Positions 1 through 10,542 are shown, numbered from the stretch's first letter. The stretch is 64,000 nt of DNA from Agrostemma githago (GCA_958450325.1 OY288243.1:38166878-38230877), one strand, 5' to 3'. Numbers and translations are program-made. Notes: generated by a model from the letters alone, not told the origin.

Positions 1-820
1 GCCTACCCCCTACCTGCCCAGAGGTAGGCAGAGGGACTTGTGCTCTGTACAAGGCTAAATGTGTGTAAACAAGTCAACCTCCCTCCAAGCAAGAGTCACC
101 AGCAGAAGGGAAGCCTAGCTTTCCTCCCAACTGGCGAGGGCCAATTGATTGGGGTCGGCAGCCTGACACTAACAGCCTGCAGAACAGGCCCCCAGAGGAT
201 CGCCTATGAAGCCCAAAAGCCAGACCCTGGCAAGCAGCCAGAATAAAAGAACATAAAAGCTAAGGAAAACAGCCGACCGCCGGACCAGCAGGCCAACGCA
301 GCCTGCTAGGGCCCAGCGCCCACGGCTCAAAATCCGCCTACCCTGGGGACATCCCTGCTGACAGGGCCAAGATCCCCAAGGGCCCTCTCGTCATTTCGCC
401 TAAGGTAATTGGGAATGGGTGGATGACAAGAAGCCACTTGTCATCTCCTTATCCATCCATTCTCCTCCTACTTTCCTCTCTTGTGGGAAGGTATAAATAC
501 CCATCCATTTCCCACAAGAGAGGAGTTGGATTTTCTCTCTCTAGATTCTCACTTCTAAAAACGCTGCCTAGTTCCTCACGAGCTAGGTTCATCAAGGCAT
601 TTCACGGACTAACTTAGGCATCGGAGAGGGTTCCCTCGGACAACCTCCGGGGCCCTGTGCGTTCATTGTGCAGGGAGCAGGCCGACTCCGCCGGGAAGGT
701 CCGATCATAGGAGAGGGATAAAGGAGAGATCAAGGGAAATCAAGCTATCCATTACTTGTCAACGTTTCAATTGCACGACCCGGATCCAGAGCCGGGTTAA
801 TTGTTTCCGTGACCGGAACA
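1..820 (+). mobile_element. Ty3/gypsy LTR, 3' portion (left end outside window)
   Basis: The segment reads as the U3-R-U5 end of a plus-strand LTR. It has a TATA box at 492-499, then a U5-like stretch with the phrase TTAGGCATCGGAGAGGG and a GC-rich block, and it ends in CCGTGACCGGAACA at 820. This layout is typical of Tat-type gypsy LTRs. No primer binding site follows, so it is either a 3' LTR or a solo LTR. The left end and any target duplication are outside the window. The small ORFs inside have no recognisable product. Confidence 0.6.
492..499 (+). promoter_or_regulatory. TATA box of the gypsy LTR
   Basis: TATAAATA, flanked by GG and CC, sits about 330 bases before the LTR end and is the likely core promoter of this LTR. 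Confidence 0.5.
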
Positions 821-1164
821 TAAGTATTATTTGTATTGTATTAAGATTTAAGAATATCAAAATTTAAAATTTTGTATATTACGTAATCAAAGATATATAT
901 ACATAACATATTTTCTATTGTCAAGTATGAAAAATAAAAGTAGAAATCAAATGAATTGGAGGAAGTACTATCTTATTGTTATTATTATTATTACTATTAT
1001 TAATAATTAACTAATTAACTAATTAATATTATTATTGTTTTTTTTTAATTAATATTATTAGATATTTTATAATTAATTATTAATTAAAATATTAGTGTTA
1101 TATTTTTTTTCATTTTTTAAAATATTACTCGTATTAGATAATTTATATAAGTAGTTATTAGTTT
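821..1164. other. AT-rich non-coding stretch
   Basis: Low-complexity DNA dominated by TTA/ATT runs (for example 970-1090). There is no gene or recognisable element. It may be the eroded interior of the Harbinger-like element whose right end lies at 1285. Confidence 0.5.
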
Positions 1165-1285
1165 CAGCTTCTTTTAGTTCAGCTCAGCTTCTATCAGTCC
1201 AGCTCAGCTCTTATCAGACCAGCTCAGCTCCTATCAGAACAGGTTAGCTCAGCTCAGCCCTGTTTCAGCCGAAAAGAACAGGGCC
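1165..1285. repeat. 20-bp minisatellite within a Harbinger-like MITE terminus
   Basis: Three clear 20-bp units begin at 1180, 1200 and 1220, each starting CAGCTCAGCT and continuing as xTATCAGxx. Partial units flank them. The block ends in CGAAAAGAACAGGGCC, which read backwards starts GGCCCTGTTCTTTT, like a Tourist/PIF-Harbinger terminal repeat. TTA follows at 1286-1288, as expected for the target site. The left terminus was not found. Confidence 0.45.
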
Positions 1286-1288
1286 TTA

Positions 1289-1808
1289 CATTACCTTGTG
1301 TATATTTATAGTGCTGCTCTTGTTTCTGCCAAAACACACAAGAAACATATACGCACAAACAAACACACCTTTATCTCCTCTTCAATCTCTCTCTATATTC
1401 TGGGTTAAGATCGTGCTCTTCCAAAGCTCTCTGCCTCGAGTGGTCGAGTCAGGTAGCTGCTGTGTTCACCTTGGGAAACTACCGGTGCAAGTCGATAAAC
1501 CACCTGGGTCGAGCCGTAATAGTTTTCAAGTCAGTGGGGTACCACGACACAGTATATTCGAATTCCTTTTCTGTCCTGTCGGTTCGGTTCGCTGCTACAG
1601 TACATTCCGCCCCTGCCCGCTTGTCGCCTCTCGGTCTGCTGTTCGGTTGTTACCTGTCCGGTGACCTGTCCCTATTCTGTTGTTTCCTGTTCGGTTTTCG
1701 CCAGTCCAGTTGATTGCTGCCGTCACGGCCGTTTTCTGTTGCCAGTCACGGTTTGCTGTTCGGTTGTTGGCTACAGTACATATTTCTCTTCCTCGTGTCG
1801 GTTTGGTT
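1289..1808. other. Unassigned non-coding DNA left of the Copia insertion
   Basis: Pyrimidine-rich sequence with repeated CTGTTCGGTT and CTGTCCGGT phrases. It continues after the Copia element (3589-3720) and was one stretch before insertion. The style suggests a retrotransposon leader, but no diagnostic motif was found. Confidence 0.3.
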
Positions 1809-1813
1809 CCCTA

Positions 1814-2500
1814 TATTAGAGATATTAATATAATATCTCTAGAATATATTATTGTAGTGTGATATAATTTAGTTTATGGCTTGTTTGGGAACTAGGAATT
1901 GGAATTCAATTCCGGAATTGAGATGATTCAAGTGTTTGGGAAAACCGAGAATTTGGAATTGGATTTGAGATAAATTCCATACCAATTCCAACCTTGTTTA
2001 AATTTGACTTTCTCAAATGACTACCCCATGGTAGTCATTTCAATTCCGTCACTATTTATTGTTTTTTTTCTGCGTAAATCTAGTCGAAATATATGATTTT
2101 TTTAAAAAAATTTTGTCCCTAATTGAAAATATACATTTTCGTCATGGAAAAAAATTCAAAAATTAATTTTTTGTGACCTCGACCCGGCTCCGCCCCGCCC
2201 AATTCCAATTCCAATTCCATGGATACCCAAACAACATTTTGGAATTGGAAATGGAATTGAATGTCAATAATTGAATATCTAGAATTAGATTCATGGAAAT
2301 GAAAATAATTCCATGTTTCCAAACGCTCCCTCAGTTAATTATATCTCTTAGAATCTTTAGTTTAGGTAATCTATATCTCTTAGAATATCTTAGCAATATT
2401 ATACTTGTACGCCATTGTAATCCTATAAATAGGACCCTTGTACATCAATATTAATCATGCAATTCACAGTAATCATTCTCATTCTTTCATAATTCTAAGA
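1814..2500 (+). repeat. Left LTR of the TRIM-like Copia element (MITE-bearing)
   Basis: Matches 3151-3583 once the MITEs are removed, including GAGATATTAATATAA, the TATA region and CTTTCATAATTCTAA. A 454-bp MITE interrupts it at 1877-2330. The TATA box TATAAATA is at 2424-2431. Confidence 0.85.
1877..2330. mobile_element. Tourist/Harbinger-like MITE in the left Copia LTR
   Basis: Compared with the unbroken LTR copy, the inserted block begins TGGCTTGTTTGGGAA and ends TTTCCAAACGCTCCC. These are imperfect inverted ends of the TTGTTTGG type. The flanks are TTA (1874-1876) and TCA (2331-2333), a 3-bp TWA-type duplication with one mutation. The inside is palindromic and rich in GGAATTGGAATT. No transposase is encoded. 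Confidence 0.75.
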
Positions 2501-2512
2501 TGGTATCAGAGC
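2501..2512 (+). promoter_or_regulatory. Primer binding site (initiator Met tRNA)
   Basis: TGGTATCAGAGC directly follows the left LTR. It is the standard minus-strand primer site of plant Copia elements and fixes the element's orientation as plus. Confidence 0.9.
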
Positions 2513-2796
2513 TTAGATCTACATAATCGGCCTGAATTACCCGTCTTCCGCTGCCCTACCCTCGAATTGCATCTAAATATCCTTCCCTTCTTCCTCACCA
2601 ATAAATTTTCCTTCACCTCGCTAAATATAATCTTTTACCCCTTAAACTCAATTTTGTGGTTTAATCAAATCTGTGATTAAATGTTCTTTTCTACTCTCAC
2701 AAATTTCTCCTGCCTTCACATCTTCAATCTATTAGCAAGCTTAAAATTTATATTCGGTCAAATATTTTGTCGGATATTTTCAGACAATATTGTCCC

Positions 2797-3084
2797 GACA
2801 CCCTAGACTGGCGAGTTACGCACCTGCATTTGAGATTGGCGATTACGCACCACCCTAGATTTGCGAATTACGCACCCGAGACTGGCGAGTTTACGCACCC
2901 TAGATTGGCGAATTACGCACCCGAGACTGACGGACCCTGATGATATGTTCCGACACCCTAGACTGGCGAGTTTACGCACCCTAGATTGGCGAATTACGCA
3001 CCCTAGATTGGCGAATTACGCACCCGAGACTGACGGACCCTGATGATATGTTCCGACACCCTAGACTGGCGAGTTTACGCACCC
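2797..3084. repeat. GGCGAATTACGCACC minisatellite inside the TRIM-like element
   Basis: About ten degenerate units of roughly 20-24 bp, consensus CCTAGATTGGCGAATTACGCA, fill nearly half of the interior. A higher-order period is visible: the spacer GAGACTGACGGACCCTGAT occurs at about 2918 and again at about 3025. Any reading frame through it is a by-product of the repeat. Confidence 0.8.
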
Positions 3085-3150
3085 GATATTCCTTCCTCTT
3101 ATTTTCTCCAAGATTGGACTTTCCGTTCCGTCGTCCATCTTGCGGGAGCA

Positions 3151-3583
3151 TATTAGAGATATTAATATAAAATCTCTAGAATATACTCCCTCCGTCCCAA
3201 TGAATTGTTTGCCTATTCCATATTGGGGCGTCTCAATGAATTGTTTGCCTTTCTATTTGAGGAATGTTTTTATATGTAATTTGACTAATCTCATGAGTTT
3301 TGCTCCACATGGCACTCCCTTATTGGCTCCCTTACCCTTGGTGCCAAAATCAAAGGCAAACAATTCACTGGAACGGAGGGAGTATTATTGTAGTGTGATA
3401 TAATTTAGTTTAGTTAATTATATCTCTTAAAATCTTTAGTTTAGGTAATCTGTATCTCTTAGAATATCTTAGCGATATTATACTTGTACGCCATTGTAAT
3501 CCTATAAATAGGACCCTTGTACATCAATATTAATGATGCAATTCACAATATATAATCGTTCTCATTCTTTCATAATTCTAACA
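3151..3583 (+). repeat. Right LTR of the TRIM-like Copia element (MITE-bearing)
   Basis: Starts TATTAGAGAT after the purine-rich GCGGGAGCA and ends CTAACA at 3583, followed by the CCCTA duplication. A Stowaway MITE interrupts it at 3186-3382. Confidence 0.85.
3186..3382. mobile_element. Stowaway MITE in the right Copia LTR
   Basis: 197 bp with inverted ends CTCCCTCCGTCCCA and GGAACGGAGGGAG, and TA duplicated at 3184-3185 and 3383-3384. Removing it restores the LTR sequence seen in the left copy. It is non-coding; movement relies on a Tc1/mariner-type transposase encoded elsewhere. Confidence 0.9.
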
Positions 3584-3849
3584 CCCTATTCGGTTGTTTC
3601 CTCTTCTATTCTTCATTGTTACCTTTTTCTTATCTACATCCCGCACCCCGACACCATTGTCCATTCAAGCATCATTGTTAGAAGAATATCAGCAAGACGG
3701 GACCCCAACAATTGAAGGATCATTCTTACCTTCATATACATGTTTAAGTACCTGAACATAGGTACATTATTAAGTACTCTGAATCTTGCTAACTAAAATA
3801 GTCCGTAATGGAGTGCTTTCAAAATTTTAAACAATAACGTCAACTTCGT
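3584..3849. other. Flank of the Copia element and 3' region of the mTERF gene
   Basis: 3584-3720 continues the unassigned sequence from 1289-1808. 3721-3849 is AT-rich and probably contains the minus-strand mTERF gene's 3' UTR. No other feature is seen. Confidence 0.4.
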
Positions 3850-5331
3850 TTAAAATCTAGCCCAACAACGCGTGCATTGTGCCACACAATCTCCTTTACA
3901 ATCAACATTATAACCCAAGACCTTGGGATTACGAACAAGAACGTTTCGCAATGGTTTCCCGGAAATTCCCCATTGCTTTTCTAGAATACGTACATTGTTC
4001 TTCAACTCAGTCTCGAGGTTGCAGCCTAGAACTTCAGGGAATTTCTTAAGAAGTTTTGAAAGATCTTCGTCTGAGAGGCTCAAACTCCTAAGATACTCAA
4101 GTACTTCGTTCACTGTCTCGTAGTTTGGAATTTCCGCTTTCCGTTCTTCGCCCCAGTACGGTGATCGGACTTGACCGAATGCTTTCCCCAGTATTTTGTC
4201 CTGCTCTTCTAGGCTGAAATCAAAGCCAGACAAACATTTCCGACTAGCTGTCCATTTCTCTGTATCTTCATTGCTTAAGGTTATATCTAAATTGGGAGCT
4301 GTTGACTGCAGTTCCCATCTCTTGGATGAAAGCATGTTAACCCTTGAATTATGTGTTAATTTAACTGGTGAAATCACAGATATAGGCTGTGCAACATCGA
4401 GCTGCATGCAAAAATAAGTGGTTACATAAAATTAAAGATATAGAAATAGTTCAATAATATCCATTTAGAATCTTATGTTAAACAGTACTCCCCTTCACCA
4501 TGAAGTATCAGATGCATTACATAGCAGGTTTCATTATGACTTATGAGTCATCTGAAGACAACCCTTGTGGGTTTTTAACATAAGATAACAAAGGAGGGTC
4601 AGGGTAAAAGGAGGGGAGGGATCTGGAAGGATAAATTTTCTCTCTCCCAAGGCAAATCAAAATACTTCCTGAATACAAAAGATGTGGACGGAAATTGTAT
4701 CCAAATAACCCACCCCATTCCCTTCCCTCCCTTTCCCTCGTATTTTGGTATCCAAACAAGCCGTGAAGCACCACTAAGCTTGGGTAATATTGTTGAATAA
4801 GGCCTTCTTTCGATAGTAAAATATGAGAGAAAGGGAGAGGAGAGGGAAAGAGGGAAAAGGAAGGAAGGGGATGGAGATTGGAGGTGGTCATTTTTCCTCC
4901 AATTTTTTTCTATGTTTGAGAGGAGATATTTTTGCCTATGAGGACGGAAACATTGGATCCATTTTCCCTTCTCCTAATCCATCCAACCCACTTTACTAAC
5001 CAAAAAAAGGAATTTACATCATCCCTTTAAATCTCTTTTCTCTCTTTCTATTAAAATCTGTCTATCCAAACAATACCCTAATCGTCGTAATGTAGTTATA
5101 AGACACAAACAGTCATAGCGTTTGCTTGGTTAGCTTTCAAGTTTTGTGAAGTTAGCTAGATGTTGCTTGAGGAAGGTTCATAGAGAGACTGAGAGAGAAG
5201 TCCTATGAAGCAAGACATTTGAAATTCTTAAGTGGAAAATGGGAGTGAGTCAAGAAACTTACGGAAAAGAAACATAGAGGTGATCCGAGATGAAGTTTCA
5301 CAGGTTGTGAAGGTAAAGCCTTCGCCAACAT
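3850..5331 (-). CDS. Small mTERF-domain protein, two exons, probably organellar
   Basis: This is the only plausible host gene in the window. Exon 2 (4401-3850) encodes 183 residues. Its C-terminal half has two helical repeats with the mTERF signature: LSKLLKKFPEVLGCN, then LRNVLVRNPKVLGYN. A Cys-rich tail (CKGDC, QCTRCW) ends at the stop codon. Exon 1 (5331-5263) is inferred: ATG, 23 codons starting MLAKALPSQPVKLHLG, then a good GTAAGT donor. The 861-bp intron ends in TTTTTGCATGCAG and joins in phase 0, giving 206 residues. The N-terminus is rich in Ser, Leu and Lys and poor in acid, as in plastid or mitochondrial transit peptides. mTERF proteins bind organellar nucleic acid in transcription or splicing; this one has only about two repeats, so its exact role is unknown. 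If exon 1 is wrong, an in-frame Met at 4407 would start a 185-residue form. The intron contains MITE-like debris. Confidence 0.7.
4560..5086. mobile_element. MITE-like GA/CT-rich debris in the mTERF intron
   Basis: Long polypurine and polypyrimidine tracts (4590-4620, 4830-4880) with two GTTTGG-type ends, TATCCAAACAAGCC near 4750 and TATCCAAACAATACCC near 5070. They resemble the Tourist-like element at 1877-2330. Borders and target duplications could not be fixed. Confidence 0.3.
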
Positions 5332-5566
5332 CCCTGCACTCTGTTGACCAAAACCAATCTAAGATCAAGGTTGAAATCCGGCAAATTTGCATTTCACAGT
5401 TATGCAGACAACAGTCAAGAGAGAAAGGGGGGGACTTTTCCTAACCATACCCATTGTGCCCTATGCCCCTATGGATCACTTTTTACGGTCTGGTTCAGTG
5501 AGACTGTTGTTATTTATCACCTCTAATCCTGGTTTTCTTCTATCATCTCCGGATTTTCCTAACTTC

Positions 5567-5608
<42 letters not shown>

Positions 5609-5973
5609 ACTTTAAATTGCTTCATTTAATACAAATTCCTGAGGGCAACAGGGAATCGCCAATATAACTATCCGTCAGCAGAGTTTAAAATATATCCTGA
5701 ACCCACATCAACCTAATCAAATACTACCGTGTAATTAAACATAAAGTTAGAAAGAGTTGAAAAAATGATGAAAGTAGGAAATGAATAACGGAAATGAATA
5801 CCTGTAAATAAATTTTGGTGTCTAATGGAATGGGTACCTGTAAATTTGCAGAAATGTTTGTTTAACCTTGAATCAGAGTCCACACGAAGTATGAGGACAG
5901 AGAAAATGGCACACCACCAAAAATAAAAACTTAAAAGCACGAAAAAATAAGCGTGCGTTAGGAAATCATATTA
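5332..5973. other. Upstream region of the mTERF gene
   Basis: Contains the presumed 5' UTR and promoter on the minus strand. An out-of-frame upstream ATG lies at about 5389. The AAT microsatellite at 5570-5606 is the only clear feature; no convincing TATA box was chosen. Confidence 0.35.
5570..5606. repeat. (TAA)n microsatellite
   Basis: About twelve uninterrupted TAA units upstream of the mTERF gene, likely variable in length between individuals. Confidence 0.95.
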
Positions 5974-6249
5974 TTTCCTCGGCTCATTATTTATCGTCTC
6001 ACTCCTTTTTCCACATAAAATAAGGAACGAATATAAAATGCTAAAAAAATGATGGTGTGATAGTGAAAAATTAATATAAAATGGTAAAGATATGAATGTA
6101 AAATTCAATAACATTTCTTGTAAATAAAGAATAAAAAGAAGTATAATATGGTAAAAAGATAAGATATAAACGTAAGGTGAACAAATTGGACAAAAAATAA
6201 AGACCTACCATATAAGGAAAGTGAGGCGAAAAATAGTGACCGGAAGGAG
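5974..6249. mobile_element. Stowaway-like MITE
   Basis: 276 bp. The left end (TTTCCTCGGCTCATTATTTA, continuing CGTCTCACT) is an imperfect inverted copy of the right end, which read backwards begins CTCCTTCCGGTCACTATTTT and continues CGCCTCACT. TA flanks both sides (5972-5973 and 6250-6251). The interior is AT-rich and non-coding. It lies about 640 bp upstream of the mTERF start codon. Confidence 0.8.
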
Positions 6250-6313
6250 TATGTAATTGTTCATTGGGCTTTTGGCCCATATGTAAACTCTCTTATCGTT
6301 ATTAATGTACTCC

Positions 6314-6797
6314 CCCTACAAAAATGAAGGTCATGTTGCGGCGGAAAAATCCAACGTAAAACGTTGAAATCCGACGCAAAATGCGGCTTGCATCAAAATA
6401 GCCGGCGCGTACAGGCCGCCATTAAATTTCGACGCAAAGGAAGATGTATGCGTCGGATTAGCCGACGCAAGCAAATTTGCATCGGACATGCGTCGTATAA
6501 CCCGACGCGCATTCAGCCAAAGGGGATCTGGAGTCAAACCGACATGTGGCGGATATGGTAATGCTTGCGACGGATATTCCGACGCAAGAGTAGTGTATAC
6601 GGTGGATTTGGCGGCGGATAATCCGCCGCAAAACTTGTTAGTGTGACGAACTTCCATCGGCTATTCCGACGCAAGCGACAATTTATGAGGCCACAACAAA
6701 ACAAAATACACCAAATCCAAATCCCTAAGCGACGATATTAGAAATCCACCTGAAAAAATAAAACCAACAGCAAAAGCACATCATGTGCAAGCAAATG
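6314..6797 (-). mobile_element. CACTA (En/Spm) element: terminal and subterminal repeat region
   Basis: The end CCCTACAAAAATG is a near match to the CACTACAAGAAA terminal repeat. It is followed by about a dozen short direct and inverted copies of a GCGTCGGA/TCCGACGC motif (6360-6680), such as GCGTCGGATTAGCCGACGC. Such arrays are where CACTA TNPA proteins bind. The element continues at 48848 after removal of the gypsy nest. Its minus orientation agrees with the TNPA and TNP2 remnants there. Confidence 0.65.
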
Positions 6798-7960
6798 TGT
6801 AACATCCGCTATTTTTCCTAACATTTTTATCCTTTCCGTTATGACTCTTTCACATTTCGGTCTTGTGTTTCCTCTTTTTCCAAGCTTTATTTTAATTTTT
6901 GAGTTTAAAGATATTTATTTTTATTTTAAAAGATTTTAATTGTTTTAGATCTATTTATTTGATTTTCTACGTAAATTATTTATTTTTCCGCGAGGAATTT
7001 TATTTGTCTTCGAATTAACGTATTTAAGCTCGGATTTAAGTTATTCCTTTTTCTACAAATGTCCAAACATATTTTTATAATATTTTCAACTAGTAAATAT
7101 TTTTATTTACGAAAACTTAGCCATTAATGATTTTATTACGAAGCTTCGCGAATAATTATTTTCTTACGCGAGGTTTACTCGAATTGCTTTGAAATGCCTC
7201 TAACTTATAAATCATTTGAGACCTTTTCCCCATATTTTGGACCGACAAAGCTCCTTGTCACAATTTTACTACGTTTTATTAATATGATTCATTTTATTAC
7301 GTAAAACCGAAAAGATATGATTATTTCCTCTCTCATTTAATTGTTGCATTTTTGCTCAAACTCTTCACACTCCCTCTTAACCTCATTGGATTTCTCATTA
7401 GATTCCACACTGATGATACCACATTGAATTCTTCATCCATTTTAATTCCATTTATGCTTAAAACCATTGTTCTCTCCCTTACATTCATTTGTGCATTAAA
7501 AAAATTGTTACAACATCACCTTCCTCATCATCCTTTGGCCGTGTTACTCCTCATCTTCTCTTGGCTGATTTTTGTTCAATTCGAGTCCTAATCGTCTCAT
7601 TTTTAGCGTCGAATTAATCCTCTTTCCGAGCCTATCGTTAAGGTAATAATCGATGATGTTTTTGATCGTTATTCACCGTGATTTTCTTAGTTTTTCTCAT
7701 GGTGTTTTTCTACCATGAATTTCGTGTATGGTAGGTTTCGTGGACGATCCCGAGGTCGACAAGTATATTATTGATTCCGATTTGGACTGGAGGTAACGTC
7801 GATGTTACTCGGTATTTCGTGATTTTAATTGTGTAATTGCATGTATATTTTTATATTTCTTTTTTGACAATATATGTATGTCATATAATCTGGAAAATTT
7901 TTAAAAGTTAAATTTTTTCATGTTTCTATATTTTTATCGCTTTTACGAGATCAATGATTA
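6798..7960 (+). repeat. Left LTR of the Tekay/Del-like element (truncated)
   Basis: Matches 45533-46695 almost throughout, with scattered differences, then stops abruptly after GATCAATGATTA. The remaining 2.1 kb present in the right LTR is missing; LINE sequence begins at the break. The reading frame at 7352-7591 recurs in the other LTR and is not considered a gene. Confidence 0.85.
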
Positions 7961-10542
7961 TAAATTTTTATCTCCTTTTTAAGCATATAACAACAATATT
8001 CAGGAGTTGCCAAAATCCCTTCTTGCCAAGCCCGATTTCGTTGGTTCCAAATGTAGTAAATGGCCGCGTTAATGATGCAATTGAGCACTCCCTGTTTAAA
8101 CTTGGAATATCTCATCTTCTTCCTCCAAGTGAGTACATCGCAGTTCGGTATTTGAACACCGGTCCAGACCTGCAGCTCCTTCAAAAATCGTCTACTGTAT
8201 TCGCATGAAAAGAAAAGATGCTGCAGCGACTCACCATTTTGCCCACAAATACAGCATTTATCATCTTCTACAATCCCCCAATTCCTCAATTTGTCTTTAG
8301 TGTTAAGGCTCTTATGATTATACATCCAAGCGATGAAGGCATGTTTGGGTACCGTCCAATGATTCCAGTCTTTGCCTTTTAAGTAAGCGTGTTGGACCCA
8401 AAGTACCCATAATTTCGAAGGTTGGGAATAGATCCACCACACTAACTTCCCGATTGCCGCTTTGTTCCATTCACTGTCGATTTTCATCCCCAGACCACCT
8501 TCTCTCAGTCCGGTACAAGCTTTTTTCCACGCAATGGGAGAGGATTTTATGTAGTCAGCCCCCCCATCCCATAGGAAATTCCTGCACATTGCTTCTATTT
8601 TGTTAAACACGGTTTTAGGGAGGATAAACATCGATGCCCTGTAAGAGTGAAGCGTTTTCAGAACGGATTTAACCAGCACCAGCCGTCCCGCATACGACAG
8701 TTTCTTGGTGCCCAAATTTCTGATTCGGGAAATATTATTCTCAATGAGAACTTGACAGTCTTTGGTGCTCAGTTTAGTAGGTTGAATAGGAATTCCCAGA
8801 TATCTAAAGGGCATTTTTCCTTCGACACAACCTGAGACAAGCATAATTTCCTCTTTTGCAGCTTCCGAGACTCCGTTGAAATAAACATTAGTTTTCCCCT
8901 TACTCATCAGTAATCCCGAAGCTTTGGAAAAAGTAGCAAAAGTCCGTATGAGGATCATCATTGAATTCATATCTCCTTTAGAGAAAAGAAGGAGGTCATC
9001 CGCGAACATAAGACAACTCAATTTAAGAGGCTTGCATAATGGATGGAACTTGAAATTCATTGTGGTGGTGGTATATGATAACAGTCTAGTCATGTACTCC
9101 ATACATACCGTGAAAAGGAGCGGAGAGAGGGGGTCTCCCTGCCTCAGTCCTCTCATACCTTTGAAGAAACCAAAACTATCCCCATTCAGGCACAATGTGT
9201 AAGCTGGAGTAGTCACACATTCCTTGAGTAATGTAGTAAAATGAGGTGGGAAGTTAAGCGCCTCTAGCATCTGAAACAAGAAGCTCCACTCAATGGAATC
9301 GTACGCTTTCTGAAGGTCCACCTTAAACATGCATCGAGGGGATCCCGCCTTTCTACCATACAGTCTCACAAGGTCCTGACAAATGAGAACGTTTTCCATG
9401 ATGTGACGTCCTTGGATGAAACCTCCTTGGTTTTGGGAAATCACATGGGGTAGGACATCAGCTAGCCTGGCGCATAATAGCTTAGATATACATTTGTAAA
9501 TAACATTGCAGCAAGCTATAAGATGGAATTGGGATACATTCTCAGGATTAGTTACTTTCGGAATAAGAGTGATATGAGTAGCATTAATCTGTTTAAGTAA
9601 CTGTCCTGAATTGAAGAAATCCTGTACAGCATTACATACCCCTTCTCCAACAATGTCCCAAGTGTCCTTGAAGATTTTACTCGAGTATCCGTCAGGACCG
9701 GGCGCTTTATCATTTGGAATACTAAACATAGTCTTTTTGATCTCCTCGGTAGTCACTGGTTTCGTCAGCATTTGTATCTGTTCAGGACCACAACTGTTAC
9801 CCAATTGCATAACCTTCTTGCTGATGTTTGTTGTAGATTTGGTAGAACCAAGGAGCAACTTGTAATAATCTAGAAAAGCGCGCTGAACACCTTCAGAGGA
9901 CTGATACAGGACACCTTTCATGTCTGTAATTTGTATTACTTAGTTCAGCCTCCGTCTCGTCTTTAGGGATCCATGAAAATACTTTGTATTGGAATCCCCA
10001 TCCTTTAGCCATTGCGATTTAGCTTTCTGCTGCAAGAATTCAGTCTGCGCCTCCTGTAATCGCTGATATTGCTTCCTGTGCTCTATTTCGCTTTGAACCA
10101 AATTACTGTCAGTCGGGTTTTTCCCTAGAAGAGCTTGTATCTCCGTCAATTTAGTATACATAATATCCGTGCTAGCTTCAATGCAATTGAATTTTTCTTT
10201 GTTAAGTTTTCTCAATACAGGTTTAAGCTCCTTCAGATGTTTGGTGACCTGATACATTGCTGTTCCGGAGATTTGCATCTCCCATATCTCCTTAACAAGA
10301 TCGTGGAACCCTTCGTCTTTGCTCCACATATTGAAGTATTTGAACGGTCTATTCTTCCTGCCCTCCTGAATATACCTTTGAACCATGCATGGGGTGTGGT
10401 CAAAGTCACCTTCAGGTAAAAAACTGGCATTGTAGTCCTCAAAATTTTGAATCCAAGCCTCATTTACTAGCCATCTGTCAAGCCTGCTATAAATTCTGTC
10501 TTCAGGCCTCTGTTTATTATTCCATGTGTAGAAGGCACCCAT
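7951..10542 (-). pseudogene. L1-type LINE ORF2 remnant (endonuclease end, reverse transcriptase, zinc finger)
   Basis: The first part (10542-9940) encodes the end of an apurinic-type endonuclease, with FYTWNN, SRLDRWLVN and FDHTP motifs and then a coiled linker. One in-frame TAA separates it from a 656-residue segment (9921-7951). That segment is a non-LTR reverse transcriptase with KAPGPDG, QGGFIQGR, LRQGDPLSPLLF and the catalytic FADD near 9000, then a zf-RVT finger (CCICG and HLFFSC) near 8230. The N-terminal endonuclease catalytic residues and ORF1 are missing. In life ORF2 nicks target DNA and primes cDNA synthesis; this copy cannot. The last codons and the stop run into the LTR it interrupts. 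Confidence 0.9.

Larger units (their letters stand above)
1814..3583 (+). mobile_element. TRIM-like non-autonomous Copia element with both LTRs and TSD
   Basis: Two LTRs (1814-2500 and 3151-3583) enclose a 650-bp interior. The 5-bp target duplication CCCTA is exact at 1809-1813 and 3584-3588. The LTRs start TATTAGAG (TG changed to TA) and end CTAAGA/CTAACA. The initiator-Met primer binding site follows the left LTR at once. The interior holds no gag, protease, reverse transcriptase or integrase, only a minisatellite, so movement would have depended on another Copia element. Without its MITE each LTR is about 230-435 bp. A different MITE has landed in each LTR, so the element predates both. 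Confidence 0.85.

Noticed and set aside
40..246. 68-residue frame at the window start
   Set aside because: It lies in the gypsy LTR U3 and shows no homology.
1296..1713. Overlapping plus-strand frames of 122 and 83 residues
   Set aside because: No domain or splice context; pyrimidine-rich repeat-derived sequence.
4541..4891. 116-residue minus-strand frame in the mTERF intron
   Set aside because: The composition follows CT/GA-rich MITE-like DNA, and it is not in frame with the gene's exons.
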